Assembly (NCBI GenBank): GCA_016719605.1
Contig: JADJYW010000002.1
Location: 1-64,000 of the forward strand
Reading direction: 5' to 3'
DNA: 64,000 nucleotides
From: Lewinellaceae bacterium
Lineage (GTDB): Bacteria; Bacteroidota; Bacteroidia; Chitinophagales; Saprospiraceae
Both the position numbers and the translations under genes were made by a program. The notes under the pieces were generated by a model. The model was given only the letters and a program-made list of their open reading frames with translations, did no database searches and was not told where the DNA came from. This document shows positions 37,891-46,373 of this stretch, piece after piece (positions within the stretch are counted from its first letter, which is position 1; each line of letters begins with the position of its first letter).

Positions 37891-37954
37891 CCCAACCAGA
37901 AACCTTCCAACCAGAAACCCTCGAACCAGAAACCCTCAAACCTTCCAACCAGAA
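37891..37954. repeat. AACCTTCC/AACCAGAAACC repeat, copy 4
   Basis: Four units of a 15-bp AACCAGAAACCYTCN in direct orientation, lying between the sigma and anti-sigma genes. It starts at the base after the sigma stop codon. Confidence 0.85.
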
Positions 37955-37960
37955 TGTACA

Positions 37961-38491
37961 ATGGAAAATCATGTTTTGATGACTGATGATATGCTGTGGG
38001 ACTATGCCGACGGCTTTTTGTCCGATCAGGATAAAAAACGGGTAGATGCATACCTGAGCCGGCACCCGGAGTGGAAAACCCGCCTGGACATAGTGCTCCG
38101 CGAAAAACGGGAGATGGCTACCCTGCCGCTGGAAACACCGGCGCCAGGCTTCTCCGACCGGGTCATGGCCGCCTGGGCCACCGAGCATCTGGCGGCAAAA
38201 GCTGCTGCGAAAGGTGACGACTGGATCGTTCGGATCATCGTTGTGGTGTTCGGGCTTTTTGTCCTGACCCCGGTGGTCGCCATGGTCGTAGCAGCACTGC
38301 AGTTGTCGCCCGAGCAGACAACAACGCCTGCTTTCGAGATGCCGCAAGTGGCGCTGCCGACCGTTCCACTGGAGACCTGGCTCGACAGCGCATTTCTGCA
38401 ATACGGCCTCGTGCTGGCCTTTGCCCTTATCGGCCTTCGGTTTTTGGACAAGGTGCTGCGCCACCAGTTTGCACCCCAGGCTCTGGCTTGA
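37961..38491 (+). CDS. Anti-sigma-factor-like membrane protein
   Basis: 176 aa. The N-terminal helical part (DDMLWDYADGFLSDQDKKRVDAYLSRHPEWKTRLDIVLREKREM) has the shape of an anti-sigma zinc-finger-like domain, but the HxxxCxxC residues are replaced by SRHPEWKTRL, so zinc binding is unlikely. Membrane helices follow at IIVVVFGLFVLTPVVAMVVAAL and FLQYGLVLAFALIGLRFL. It probably holds the preceding ECF sigma factor at the membrane; this is inference from gene order. Confidence 0.7.
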   Translation: MENHVLMTDDMLWDYADGFLSDQDKKRVDAYLSRHPEWKTRLDIVLREKREMATLPLETPAPGFSDRVMAAWATEHLAAKAAAKGDDWIVRIIVVVFGLFVLTPVVAMVVAALQLSPEQTTTPAFEMPQVALPTVPLETWLDSAFLQYGLVLAFALIGLRFLDKVLRHQFAPQALA

Positions 38492-38516
38492 TACTTTTTT
38501 CTTGTCTGCCGACCAA

Positions 38517-38567
38517 AAGGCGCAAAGATTTGAACCGGAAAGGATCAATCTTTGCGCCTTGTTTTTT
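38517..38567 (+). terminator. Intrinsic terminator after the anti-sigma gene
   Basis: A 14-bp perfect stem AAGGCGCAAAGATT/AATCTTTGCGCCTT with a 16-nt loop, followed by GTTTTTT. It closes the sigma/anti-sigma operon. Confidence 0.9.
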
Positions 38568-38674
38568 GATGTGGGCATCGCACAGGTATTTTTTCACCGC
38601 TGAAACGCAGCGTTTTTTGTGGTAAAAAAACAAGCCTTGCAAGTCCCTCTCCTTTTTTAAAAAAGACCACAACT

Positions 38675-39148
38675 ATGGAGCGCGAAAAGAAACCCAAGCA
38701 TTTTATCCAGCAACCCGAGTACCCGGGCGGCCCGAAGGAACTGACCAAGTTTATTTACCAGCACCTGCGCTACCCGCCGGAAGCCGTGCAGGGAAAAATA
38801 GAAGGCACCGTCCTGCTGGAATACGACATTGACTACAAAGGGAACGTGGTGGACACCCGGGTTTTGCAGGGAATCGGGCACGGCTGCGACGAAGAGGCCG
38901 CCCGCGTGGTGCGTCTGTTGAAATTTGCCGTAGGCCGAAACCGCGGTGTTCGGGTGCTTTTTCACAACAAAGCCCGCATCCGATTCAAGTTGCCGGCACC
39001 TGCCCAAGTACAGAAAAACGCTCCGCAGCAACCCGCGCAAGTGCAGTACAATTATGTTACCACCACTGCGGCGCCGGCGCCCGATGAGCAGCCCAAACAA
39101 CCCGCGACGACCTACTCCTATACCGTCAGTTTCGATAAAAAAGGTTGA
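38675..39148 (+). CDS. TonB C-terminal domain protein without membrane anchor
   Basis: 157 aa. The TonB-type C-terminal fold is clear: QPEYPGGPKELTKFIYQHLRYPPEAVQGKIEGTVLLEYDIDYKGNVVDTRVLQGIGHGCDEEAARVVRLLKF. The tail is Pro/Gln-rich (PAPAQVQKNAPQQPAQVQ). There is neither a transmembrane helix nor a signal peptide, so it is probably not a classical energy transducer. Such short, soluble TonB-domain proteins are common in Bacteroidota and have no fixed function. It stands alone between terminators and amn. Confidence 0.75.
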   Translation: MEREKKPKHFIQQPEYPGGPKELTKFIYQHLRYPPEAVQGKIEGTVLLEYDIDYKGNVVDTRVLQGIGHGCDEEAARVVRLLKFAVGRNRGVRVLFHNKARIRFKLPAPAQVQKNAPQQPAQVQYNYVTTTAAPAPDEQPKQPATTYSYTVSFDKKG

Positions 39149-39226
39149 TGCCGTAGTTCGGCGCAGGACAGACACGCCTATCGGAGACATAGCACTTTTT
39201 ACCTTTCTTTGCCAATAAAAAGTAGA

Positions 39227-40075
39227 ATGGACGAATTGCACCACATTTCTTTCGAAGACCTGTCTGCCGCTGCCAGGGAATTGGAGCACCGGCAAAAATC
39301 AGCCAAAGAACAAATCGTAAAAGACTGGCTGCCGCGCTACACAGGCATGTCGCTCGAAAAATTTGGCGATTACATTCTCTTGGTCAACTTCGGCAACTAT
39401 GTGCGCATGTTCGCAGACAAACACGATGTGCCCGTGTACGGCGCCGACAAGCCCATGCAGGCAGCCACGGCCGACAACATCACCATCATCAATTTCGGGA
39501 TCGGAAGCCCCAATGCGGGCCTGATTGTGGACCTGCTGGAGGCTATACGGCCCGCTGCCGTGTTGTTTTTGGGAAAATGCGGCGGTTTGCGAACGAGCAA
39601 AAACCACGTTGGCGACCTCATCCTGCCTATCGCCGCCATCCGGGGCGAAGGCACCAGCAACGACTACCTGCCCGCCGAGGTACCTGCATTACCAGCGTTT
39701 GCGCTGCAAAAAGCAGTTTCCACCACCATTCGCGACCACGAGCGCGACTACTGGACCGGCGTGGTGTATACCACCAACAAAAGACTGTGGGAACACCGTG
39801 AGGACTTCAAACAGCGCCTGCGCGACCTGCGCTGCCACGCCATAGACATGGAAACGGCCACCATTTTTGTGGCAGCTTTCAAAAACCGGATGCCCGCCGG
39901 CGCCCTGCTGCTCGTGAGCGATATGCCCATGACCCACGACGGCATCAAAACGGAAGCCAGCGACAAGCAGGTGACGGCAAATTTTGCTCAAATCCATCTG
40001 GATATTGGCGTGGACTCCCTCAAACAATTGATCAACAAAGGCACCACCGTGAAGCACCTGCGGTTTGAAGACTAG
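39227..40075 (+). CDS. amn: AMP nucleosidase
   Basis: Cleaves AMP to adenine and ribose 5-phosphate, adjusting adenylate pools. The 282-aa protein shows the short Bacteroidota form, with ELEHRQKSAKEQIVKDWLPRYTGMSLEKFGDYILLVNFGNYV, then the phosphorylase-like core NITIINFGIGSPNAGLIVDLL, LFLGKCGGLRTSKNHVGDLILPIAAIRGEGTSNDYLP, YWTGVVYTTNKRLWEH and the ribose-binding AIDMETATIF. ATG 39227 is preferred over a TTG at 39209. A weak -7-like box (TACCTTTC, 39200-39207) lies upstream. It is followed by a 9-bp tandem array. Confidence 0.9.
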   Translation: MDELHHISFEDLSAAARELEHRQKSAKEQIVKDWLPRYTGMSLEKFGDYILLVNFGNYVRMFADKHDVPVYGADKPMQAATADNITIINFGIGSPNAGLIVDLLEAIRPAAVLFLGKCGGLRTSKNHVGDLILPIAAIRGEGTSNDYLPAEVPALPAFALQKAVSTTIRDHERDYWTGVVYTTNKRLWEHREDFKQRLRDLRCHAIDMETATIFVAAFKNRMPAGALLLVSDMPMTHDGIKTEASDKQVTANFAQIHLDIGVDSLKQLINKGTTVKHLRFED

Positions 40076-40078
40076 TTT

Positions 40079-40146
40079 GATTGATTCGATTGATTCGATT
40101 GATTCGATTGATTCGATTGATTCGATTGTATCGATTGATTCGATTA
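40079..40146 (+). repeat. 9-bp tandem repeat (GATTGATTC, 7.5 copies)
   Basis: Starts 4 bp after the amn stop. Six units are identical and one reads GATTGTATC. The last 15 bp (40132-40146, CGATTGATTCGATTA) are inverted perfectly at 40207-40221 (TAATCGAATCAATCG), giving a possible long-range hairpin between two convergent genes. Confidence 0.95.
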
Positions 40147-40227
40147 ACTGGAATGAACAGAGAGAAAGTCTCATCTCTTTGCCCTCAGGAATCGAGTCAA
40201 TCGGCCTAATCGAATCAATCGGAACAG

Positions 40228-40866
40228 TTATTTCCGTCTTTCCCGATCCACCACCGAGGCGTCTACGCCTTTGCGCTCCAGCGCTTCCTGGATGCGGATG
40301 GCTTCATTCAGGTTGTTGGTGCGCTTGACGATTACGACAGCAAATTTCCCCCGGTTGTACAGACCCACCTCCGCATCTTGATAACCCATTTTGATGATGC
40401 GCTCCATTTCGCGCCGTGCGCCGGCAAGTTTGGTAAAGGAGCCGGCGATGACGCGGTATCGGCCGTCGCTGTTGTCCGTGTCCAGGTTGCGTGGTTCTTC
40501 AGTTCGGGGAGCAGGTGCAGCAGGCGTGGGCGTGGTGGTTTTTGGCGCAGGCTTGGCGGCTGGCTGTTGTGGTGTGGGCGTGGCGGCGGTTGGCGTCTCC
40601 TCCTCAATGCCATCGGCAGTCACAACGCTGCTGCTGCCGGGAGCGGGCGGGGTTGTTGCGCCGGCCGGCTCGTCGCCGTCGTACTGGCTTCCGGTGGTGT
40701 CCGGCTCAACGTAGCCGAGATCGCGCATGCTTTGCCGGAATTCTGCGTCCTCTTTTGCCAGTCTGGTGCTGCGTTGTTTGTTTTCCCAAACTTTGTAACC
40801 GGCAACCAGAATCAGGCCGCCCAGCAGTGCATACAGCAGGTAGGTGAGTAATTTATTCGTGTTCAT
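40228..40866 (-). CDS. SPOR-domain membrane protein
   Basis: 212 aa. One N-terminal membrane helix (LLTYLLYALLGGLILVAGY) anchors a Pro/Thr-rich linker (about residues 65-125) and a C-terminal SPOR domain (YRVIAGSFTKLAGARREMERIIKMGYQDAEVGLYNRGKFAVVIVKRTNNLNEAIRIQEAL). SPOR domains bind glycan strands lacking stem peptides at division sites. This is the usual architecture of bitopic cell-division-associated SPOR proteins. Confidence 0.88.
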   Translation of the reverse strand: MNTNKLLTYLLYALLGGLILVAGYKVWENKQRSTRLAKEDAEFRQSMRDLGYVEPDTTGSQYDGDEPAGATTPPAPGSSSVVTADGIEEETPTAATPTPQQPAAKPAPKTTTPTPAAPAPRTEEPRNLDTDNSDGRYRVIAGSFTKLAGARREMERIIKMGYQDAEVGLYNRGKFAVVIVKRTNNLNEAIRIQEALERKGVDASVVDRERRK

Positions 40867-40896
40867 ACGGCGGAATAGTCATGTTATTTCAAGTGC

Positions 40897-40904
40897 CAAA
40901 TGTA
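40897..40904 (-). promoter_or_regulatory. -7 box upstream of the SPOR gene
   Basis: TACATTTG on the minus strand, 30 bp before ATG 40866, directly at the 3' end of the upstream peptidase gene. Confidence 0.55.
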
Positions 40905-40905
40905 G

Positions 40906-42777
40906 TTATTCTTTTGTCCAGGTGTTGTTTTTGCGATCCACGTCGGAAACCATGCGGCTCCCGAGCACTATTTTGCTGACGGTTTGCCCGCTCGGGCAGT
41001 CTATGCGCGCAACGCGGTTGCCTGCACGCCACGCGGCAGCGGTTTGATGAATGGTTTGCGTCGTGCCGTCGGTACAGGTGATTTCTACATAAATGGGCAC
41101 CGGGATATTGCCCTTTTTTTCAACATAAATCACATCGCGGTTGGTGGCGTCTTCGCGTACAACCGACTGTATGCCGAGGTCGGGGTAGCCCCACTCAAAA
41201 AACCAGGGTTTCCAAAACCAGTTGAGGTCCTGTCCGGAAACCTCGTTCCAGGTATTGAAAAAATCATACGGCGTGGGGTGTTTGCCTTTCCAGCGATCCA
41301 TGTATTCCGTCATGCAGCGGTGGAAGGTTTCGTAGCCGAGTAAATCGAGCAACGCGAGATAGGCATTTTGGGGCCGCGAGTAGGAAGCCGTCCCGTAGGC
41401 GCCGCCGCTGAGAAGACTGGAACGCACCATGGGCGGCACATCGGAGTCGGTACCCGCAGTGAAGGCGTAGCCGCGCAGGTTGCTTTTTTTGCCGGTGAGC
41501 GAGTCCCCCAGCAGGAAATCAAAGAAATTGGCCCAGCCTTCGTCCATCCAGGCGTATTCCTGCTCGTTGATGCCCATCATGAAGGGAAAATAGGTGTGCG
41601 CCACTTCGTGTACGGTGAGGTTGGTCGGGTCGCGGTCGCCGAGACTGGCGTCGTTCACCATCATGGGGTATTCCATGCCGTCGTTGCCGTTGAACACGGT
41701 CATGGTCGGATACGGGAACGGATAGCCCGGCTGCCAGGTGCTCATCAGGTGGATACCATCGGCAGCGATACGCGCCACGCGGTAGTAGTCTTTGGATTTG
41801 GTGTCGTAGGCGGCGCTCACGAAGGTGCGGCGGCCCGTTTTGGGGTCCACCAGCACCGAGGTAGCGTCCCAGTTGTAGTGGTCGCTGGATGCAAAAGTGA
41901 AGTCCGGCACATCGGTGGCTTTGAAGCGGAAGACGTGCTGTTTGGCTTTTTTGAACACCCCTCCGGCCTTGAGTTCGGCTTCGGTAAAAACTTTGACCAC
42001 CCCGGTATCCGTATGCGCGGCGTGAAAGCGGTCGAGGTAAGTTTTTTCCAGCAAATCCGCCGGATTCTGCCACTCGCCGGTAGCCCAAACCATGTAGCCT
42101 TTGGGCATGGTGACGGTCACGTCGTAGTTGGAAAAGTCGTGGTAAAACTCCTGCTGACCGCTGTATGGGGCGTAAGCCCAGCCCCGGTAGTCGTCGTACA
42201 CCGCAATCTGCGGGTACCAGTAGGGCACAAAAAATGTGGTGGGATCACAGACGCACTCGCGGGTAGCCTCCTTGTCGGCGGGCAGGGTGTATGCCCACTT
42301 GACCGTGATTGTGGCCGCCGCGCCGGCGGGCAGTGCTTTGCCGCGCAGTTGCAGGTCGAGGAAAGTATTTCCGCGGCGCTGTTCTTTTTCCGGTACCGGG
42401 CGGCCGTTGTAGGTGAGCGACTCGATGGTTACGCCGTCGCCCACGTCTTCGGGGTTTACGTCTTCGTCGCGCAGGCTGCCTTTGCGGTAGCGGTCGGCTG
42501 CGAGTTTGAAGCGCAGGATAGTGAGCGAATCAGGGCTGTTGTTGGTGTAAACAATAGTTGCTTCGCCCTGAAGGCGGCGTTTTTTCGGCTCAATGCTGAC
42601 ATTCATCTGGTATGCCGCGCGGTTTTGCCAGTAGTTGGGGCCGGGTTTGCCGTCCGTACTGCGCGTGCCTTTGTCGTAAGCGCGTTGCAGGTTTCGGGGA
42701 AAGAAGAGGTCGGAGGGCTGGGCGGGGAGGATTTGGGCTGCGCCCAAAAGGAGGATTGTTGTTAAAAGGCGGAACAT
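40906..42777 (-). CDS. Secreted M1-family metallopeptidase
   Basis: Zinc aminopeptidase-like enzyme of 623 aa. The start ATG 42777 gives a signal peptide (MFRLLTTILLLGAAQILPAQ). A gluzincin site HEVAH with the second Glu in WMDEGWANF marks the zinc site. GMEYPMMV stands where GAMEN is found in typical M1 enzymes. The N-terminal beta-saddle (NRAAYQMNVSIEPKKRRLQGEATIVYTNNSPDSL) is present. The C-terminal domain ends NRVARIDCPSGQTVSKIVLGSRMVSDVDRKNN. This divergent, exported M1 group is common in Bacteroidota. Confidence 0.9.
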   Translation of the reverse strand: MFRLLTTILLLGAAQILPAQPSDLFFPRNLQRAYDKGTRSTDGKPGPNYWQNRAAYQMNVSIEPKKRRLQGEATIVYTNNSPDSLTILRFKLAADRYRKGSLRDEDVNPEDVGDGVTIESLTYNGRPVPEKEQRRGNTFLDLQLRGKALPAGAAATITVKWAYTLPADKEATRECVCDPTTFFVPYWYPQIAVYDDYRGWAYAPYSGQQEFYHDFSNYDVTVTMPKGYMVWATGEWQNPADLLEKTYLDRFHAAHTDTGVVKVFTEAELKAGGVFKKAKQHVFRFKATDVPDFTFASSDHYNWDATSVLVDPKTGRRTFVSAAYDTKSKDYYRVARIAADGIHLMSTWQPGYPFPYPTMTVFNGNDGMEYPMMVNDASLGDRDPTNLTVHEVAHTYFPFMMGINEQEYAWMDEGWANFFDFLLGDSLTGKKSNLRGYAFTAGTDSDVPPMVRSSLLSGGAYGTASYSRPQNAYLALLDLLGYETFHRCMTEYMDRWKGKHPTPYDFFNTWNEVSGQDLNWFWKPWFFEWGYPDLGIQSVVREDATNRDVIYVEKKGNIPVPIYVEITCTDGTTQTIHQTAAAWRAGNRVARIDCPSGQTVSKIVLGSRMVSDVDRKNNTWTKE

Positions 42778-42795
42778 GATTCGGTTGTTTTCGGG

Positions 42796-42803
42796 CAAAG
42801 GTA
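42796..42803 (-). promoter_or_regulatory. -7 box upstream of the M1 peptidase
   Basis: TACCTTTG on the minus strand, 18 bp before ATG 42777. Confidence 0.6.
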
Positions 42804-42812
42804 GGGATACCG

Positions 42813-42952
42813 TAGAGTAGTTTTACCGTAGAGTAGTTTTACCACAGAGACGCAGAGACGCGGAGGCGTAGAGTAGATTTTAGCGCAGAGACGTATAAAT
42901 TTTCACAAAATTTAAACCACTCTACGCCTCCGCGTCTCTGCGTCTCTGCGGT
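42813..42952. repeat. CGCAGAGAC-family inverted repeat with 34-bp arms
   Basis: The arms at 42841-42874 and 42919-42952 (ACC-CAGAGACGCAGAGACGCGG-AGGCGTAGAGT) pair with one mismatch around a 44-bp loop. A direct repeat of GTAGAGTAGTTTTACC precedes it at 42813-42844. The element lies between the M1 peptidase promoter and the sdhB 3' end. Confidence 0.9.
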
Positions 42953-42993
42953 GAAACCACACTACTGCGCCTCCGCGGTGAAACTACGCTACC

Positions 42994-43746
42994 TCACACC
43001 GTGGCCTCACCGGCCAAAGAAGCGGCCAGGTACTCCCGGTTCAACCGGGCGATGTTGCTCACCGAAATTTCCTTCGGGCATTCGGCTTCGCAGGCGGTCA
43101 CGTTGGAGCACTGGCCGAAGCCTTCTTTGTCCATCTGTGCCACCATTTTCAGTACGCGGCGCTTGCGCTCCACTTCGCCTTGCGGCAACAGCGCGAGGTG
43201 GCTCACTTTGGCCGAGGTGAAAAGCATAGCCGAGGCGTTCGGACAGGCTGCCACACAGGCGCCACAGCCGATGCAGGCAGCGGCGTCGAATGCGCGGCCC
43301 GCCAGATCCTTTTCGATGGGGATTGCGTTGGCATCCTGTGCCTGGCCGGTGTTCACACTCACATAGCCGCCGGACTGGATGATGCGGTCGAACGACGACC
43401 GATCCACCACCAGGTCGCGGATAACCGGGAATGCCTTGGCCCGGAACGGCTCAATCACGATTGTTTCGCCGTCCTTGTAGTGGCGCATGTGTACCTGGCA
43501 GGTAGTCGTGCCTTTCATGGGGCCGTGCGGACGGCCGTCAATGACGAGCGAGCAGGTACCACAGATGCCCTCGCGGCAGTCGTGCTCAAAAGCCACGGGT
43601 TCCTCGCGCTCACGCACGAGTTTTTCGTTGAGCACGTCGAGCATTTCGAGGAAGGACATGTGCTCGTTTACGTCGTCCAGTTTGTAGGTGACGAATTCAC
43701 CTTTGTATTTGCCGCCTTGGCGCCAGATTTTGAGCGTAAGTTTCAT
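42994..43746 (-). CDS. sdhB: Succinate dehydrogenase/fumarate reductase iron-sulfur subunit
   Basis: Carries electrons from the flavin subunit to quinone in complex II. [2Fe-2S] ligands are CREGICGTC, followed by further Cys in TTCQ. The C-terminal ferredoxin part has CIGCGACVAACP and CSNVTACEAECP. 250 aa, intact. In typical Bacteroidota operons the order is C-A-B; here a remnant gene separates A from B. Confidence 0.95.
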   Translation of the reverse strand: MKLTLKIWRQGGKYKGEFVTYKLDDVNEHMSFLEMLDVLNEKLVREREEPVAFEHDCREGICGTCSLVIDGRPHGPMKGTTTCQVHMRHYKDGETIVIEPFRAKAFPVIRDLVVDRSSFDRIIQSGGYVSVNTGQAQDANAIPIEKDLAGRAFDAAACIGCGACVAACPNASAMLFTSAKVSHLALLPQGEVERKRRVLKMVAQMDKEGFGQCSNVTACEAECPKEISVSNIARLNREYLAASLAGEATV

Positions 43747-43766
43747 ATCGTGGAGTGCGTTTATGT

Positions 43767-44248
43767 TTATGGTGTGATTACTTTAAGTGTCGAACAGTTG
43801 TCAATCAAAATGTAGCCGTTGTACGGTTTTTCTTCGCCATTGGTATACCAGGCCGTAAAAGCAATGGCAGGGTAATGGTGTTTTCGGGGCATCAGGGTAA
43901 ATGCATATTGTCGCCATTCAACATGGTCTATGGGGGTAGTTTCTGCCAAAATTTCTTCTCTGTTATTCGCCACATCCACGCCCCAAATCCGGAATAAAAC
44001 GGGATGATTGAACGGCGCCTCCCGACCTGTTTTGTTTTGTTGTCCCGCACCACCAGCCCGAGGTAAGTTTTACCATCAAACGCCGGCTCCCGCACATCGA
44101 AGGCGCCGGGCTGAATATCCGGCGGGGATTCGTCGGGGTGACCATAATAGTACCAACCCTTTGGCATGGTACAGCAGCGGGGTTCGTCTTCAAGGGAGGG
44201 CTTGGTCAGGCTAATTGAAATGCTGGCCCTTACTATCAACTGTTTCAA
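43767..44248 (-). pseudogene. Remnant of a secreted-protein domain between sdhA and sdhB
   Basis: Two overlapping frames together give the ends of one domain. The first has KPSLEDEPRCCTMPKGWYYYG...SPPDIQPGAFDV..PAFDGKTYLGLVVRDN (44248 downwards). The second has LFRIWGVDVANNREEILAETTPIDHVEWRQYAFTLMPRKHHYPAIAFTAWY and PYNGYILIDNCSTLKVI. This beginning and end are those of a domain common in exported, gliding-motility-associated or OmpA-linked proteins of Bacteroidota. The middle, roughly 40-50 residues with the usual PL-x-AG-x-x-Y region, seems absent, and the frame changes near 43985. No signal peptide is present. I therefore call it a decayed fragment; two sequencing errors plus a compact variant is a weaker alternative. 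Confidence 0.55.
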
Positions 44249-44311
44249 ACAAGCAGATCAGAAGTTTACCAACAACCTGTCAGGTTTCATCATGGGAGAA
44301 TTGGCTTGGTA

Positions 44312-46246
44312 CTACTTATAACTCCGCTGGCTCACCTTGATCTCCTCATACACCAATGGTTCCTGGTGCAATTCCGGCTTCGCATCCTCGCCCGTCCATT
44401 TCCAGGCGCCCACATACATGTAGTTTTCGTCGTCGCGCAGAGCCTCGCCATCCGGGGTCTGGTATTCTTCGCGGAAGTGTCCGCCGCAACTTTCGTTGCG
44501 GTGCAGGGCATCTTCGCACATCAGTTGGCCCAGTTCGAGAAAGTCGGCCACACGCCAGGCCTTTTCCAGCTCGGGGTTGAACTCATCGCGGCGCCCCGGC
44601 ACGAGCACATCGCGCCAGAACTCCTGCCGCAGTTCGCGGATTTCGCCGATGGCCTGCTGCAGCCCTTCCGCCGTGCGGCCCATGCCGCACTTGTCCCACA
44701 TGATTTTGCCGAGACGGCGGTGGAACGACTCCACGGTTTGGCTGCCCTGCACGCCGAGCAGGGTGTGAATCCGGTCGGATACTTCCTTTTCCGCTTGCTC
44801 AAATTCAGGTGTGTTGGTCGGCACAGCGCCGGTGCGGATTTCATTGCTCAGGTAGGAGCCGATGGTGTACGGCAGCACGAAGTAGCCGTCGGCTAAGCCC
44901 TGCATAAGTGCCGAAGCGCCGAGGCGGTTGGCGCCGTGGTCGCTGAAATTCGCTTCGCCGGCAGCGTACAAGCCGGGGATGGTGGTCATCAGTTCGTAGT
45001 CCACCCACAGGCCACCCATGGTATAGTGCACGGCGGGATAAATCCGCATGGGCACTTCGTAGGGGTTGTCGCCGGTGATTTTTTCGTACATCTCGAACAG
45101 GTTGCCGTAGCGGGCAGCCACGGTGTCTTTGCCAAGGCGTTTGATGGCGTCGGCAAAATCGAGGTACACCGCGAGGCCGGTAGCGCCCACGCCCTTGCCG
45201 GCATCGCACTCGGCTTTGGCAGCGCGGCTGGCAATGTCGCGCGGCACGAGGTTGCCGAAGGCCGGGTAGCGGCGTTCGAGGTAGTAGTCGCGGTCGGCCT
45301 CCGGGATTTGGTTCGGATGTTTCTTCGTATCGGCGGGGCTTTTTGGTACCCAGCAGCGGCCGTCGTTGCGCAGGGATTCCGACATAAGCGTCAGTTTCGA
45401 CTGGTAATCGCCCGATACCGGAATGCACGTTGGGTGAATCTGCGTGTAGCAGGGGTTGGCAAAAAACGCCCCGCGGCGGTGTGCGCGCCAGGCGGCGGTG
45501 GTGTTGCACATCATAGCGTTGGTGCTCAGGTAGAACACGTTGCCGTAGCCGCCGGTGCAGAGCACGACGGCATGGGCGCCGTGGCGTTCCAGTTCGCCGG
45601 TGAGCAGGTTGCGGGCAATGATGCCCCGGCATTTGCCGTCCACAACAACTGCGTCGAGCATCTCGTGGCGGTTGTACAATTTGACATTGCCCAGCTCCAC
45701 CTGGCGGCTAAGCGCCTGGTAGGCACCGATGAGCAACTGCTGGCCCGTTTGGCCGCGGGCGTAAAACGTGCGCGATACCTGCGTGCCGCCGAACGAGCGA
45801 TTATCCAGCAAGCCGCCGTACTCGCGGGCAAAAGGCACGCCCTGCGCCACGCACTGATCAATGATCGAAGTAGAAACCTCGGCTAAGCGGTGCACGTTGG
45901 CTTCGCGGGCGCGGTAGTCGCCACCTTTGATCGTATCGTAAAAGAGGCGATAGACCGAGTCGCCGTCGTTTTGGTAGTTTTTGGCGGCATTGATGCCCCC
46001 TTGTGCAGCAATGGAGTGCGCCCGGCGCGGACTGTCGTGGAAGGTGAAAACTTTCACGTTGTAGCCCAGCTCGCCCAGAGAGGCTGCCGCCGAAGCGCCT
46101 GCCAAACCCGATCCCACGATGATGACATCAATGCGGCGCTTGTTGTTGGGGGATACGAGTGGGACGTGGCCTTTGTAACTTTCCCATTTTTCGGAAACGT
46201 GCCCGTCCGGTATATTGGATTTCAGCGTAAAATCTGTTGCTGCCAT
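44312..46246 (-). CDS. sdhA: Succinate dehydrogenase/fumarate reductase flavoprotein subunit
   Basis: Oxidises succinate using covalently bound FAD. The dinucleotide fold is DVIIVGSGLAGASAAASLGELGYNVKVF, the FAD-linking segment contains RAHSIAAQGGINAA, and the active-site region has NPCYTQIHPTCIPVSGDYQSKLTLMSESLRNDGRCW with His/Arg. The capping and C-terminal parts include HYTMGGLWVDYELMTTIPGLYAAGE and GANRLGASALMQGLADGYFV. 644 aa, the size of the long Bacteroidota form. The frame is intact. Confidence 0.95.
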   Translation of the reverse strand: MAATDFTLKSNIPDGHVSEKWESYKGHVPLVSPNNKRRIDVIIVGSGLAGASAAASLGELGYNVKVFTFHDSPRRAHSIAAQGGINAAKNYQNDGDSVYRLFYDTIKGGDYRAREANVHRLAEVSTSIIDQCVAQGVPFAREYGGLLDNRSFGGTQVSRTFYARGQTGQQLLIGAYQALSRQVELGNVKLYNRHEMLDAVVVDGKCRGIIARNLLTGELERHGAHAVVLCTGGYGNVFYLSTNAMMCNTTAAWRAHRRGAFFANPCYTQIHPTCIPVSGDYQSKLTLMSESLRNDGRCWVPKSPADTKKHPNQIPEADRDYYLERRYPAFGNLVPRDIASRAAKAECDAGKGVGATGLAVYLDFADAIKRLGKDTVAARYGNLFEMYEKITGDNPYEVPMRIYPAVHYTMGGLWVDYELMTTIPGLYAAGEANFSDHGANRLGASALMQGLADGYFVLPYTIGSYLSNEIRTGAVPTNTPEFEQAEKEVSDRIHTLLGVQGSQTVESFHRRLGKIMWDKCGMGRTAEGLQQAIGEIRELRQEFWRDVLVPGRRDEFNPELEKAWRVADFLELGQLMCEDALHRNESCGGHFREEYQTPDGEALRDDENYMYVGAWKWTGEDAKPELHQEPLVYEEIKVSQRSYK

Positions 46247-46264
46247 ATTTTAAATCAGGTTGAA

Positions 46265-46373
46265 AAGGTTTCTGGTTGGAAGGTTTCTGGTTAGAGGGTT
46301 AGAAGGTTTCTGGTTGGAAGGTTCTCTAACCAGAAACCTTCTAACCCTCTAACCAGAAACCTTCTAACCTCTA
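46265..46373. repeat. AACCTTCC/AACCAGAAACC repeat, copy 5 (sdhC-sdhA spacer)
   Basis: GGTTTCTGGTTGGAAGG-type units (46265-46325) are followed by their inverse AACCAGAAACCTTCTAACC (46326-46373), forming a long palindrome that fills the gap between sdhA and sdhC. It is the largest of the five copies. Confidence 0.9.

Noticed and set aside
37891..37954. Possible small CRISPR-like array
   Set aside because: 15-bp contiguous units without spacers; the same family occurs elsewhere as palindromes.
40065..40328. ORF with Ser-Ile-Asp repeats
   Set aside because: It is a translation of the 9-bp tandem array running into the antisense of the SPOR gene.
41368..42765. 465-aa plus-strand ORF
   Set aside because: Antisense to the M1 peptidase with HExxH site.
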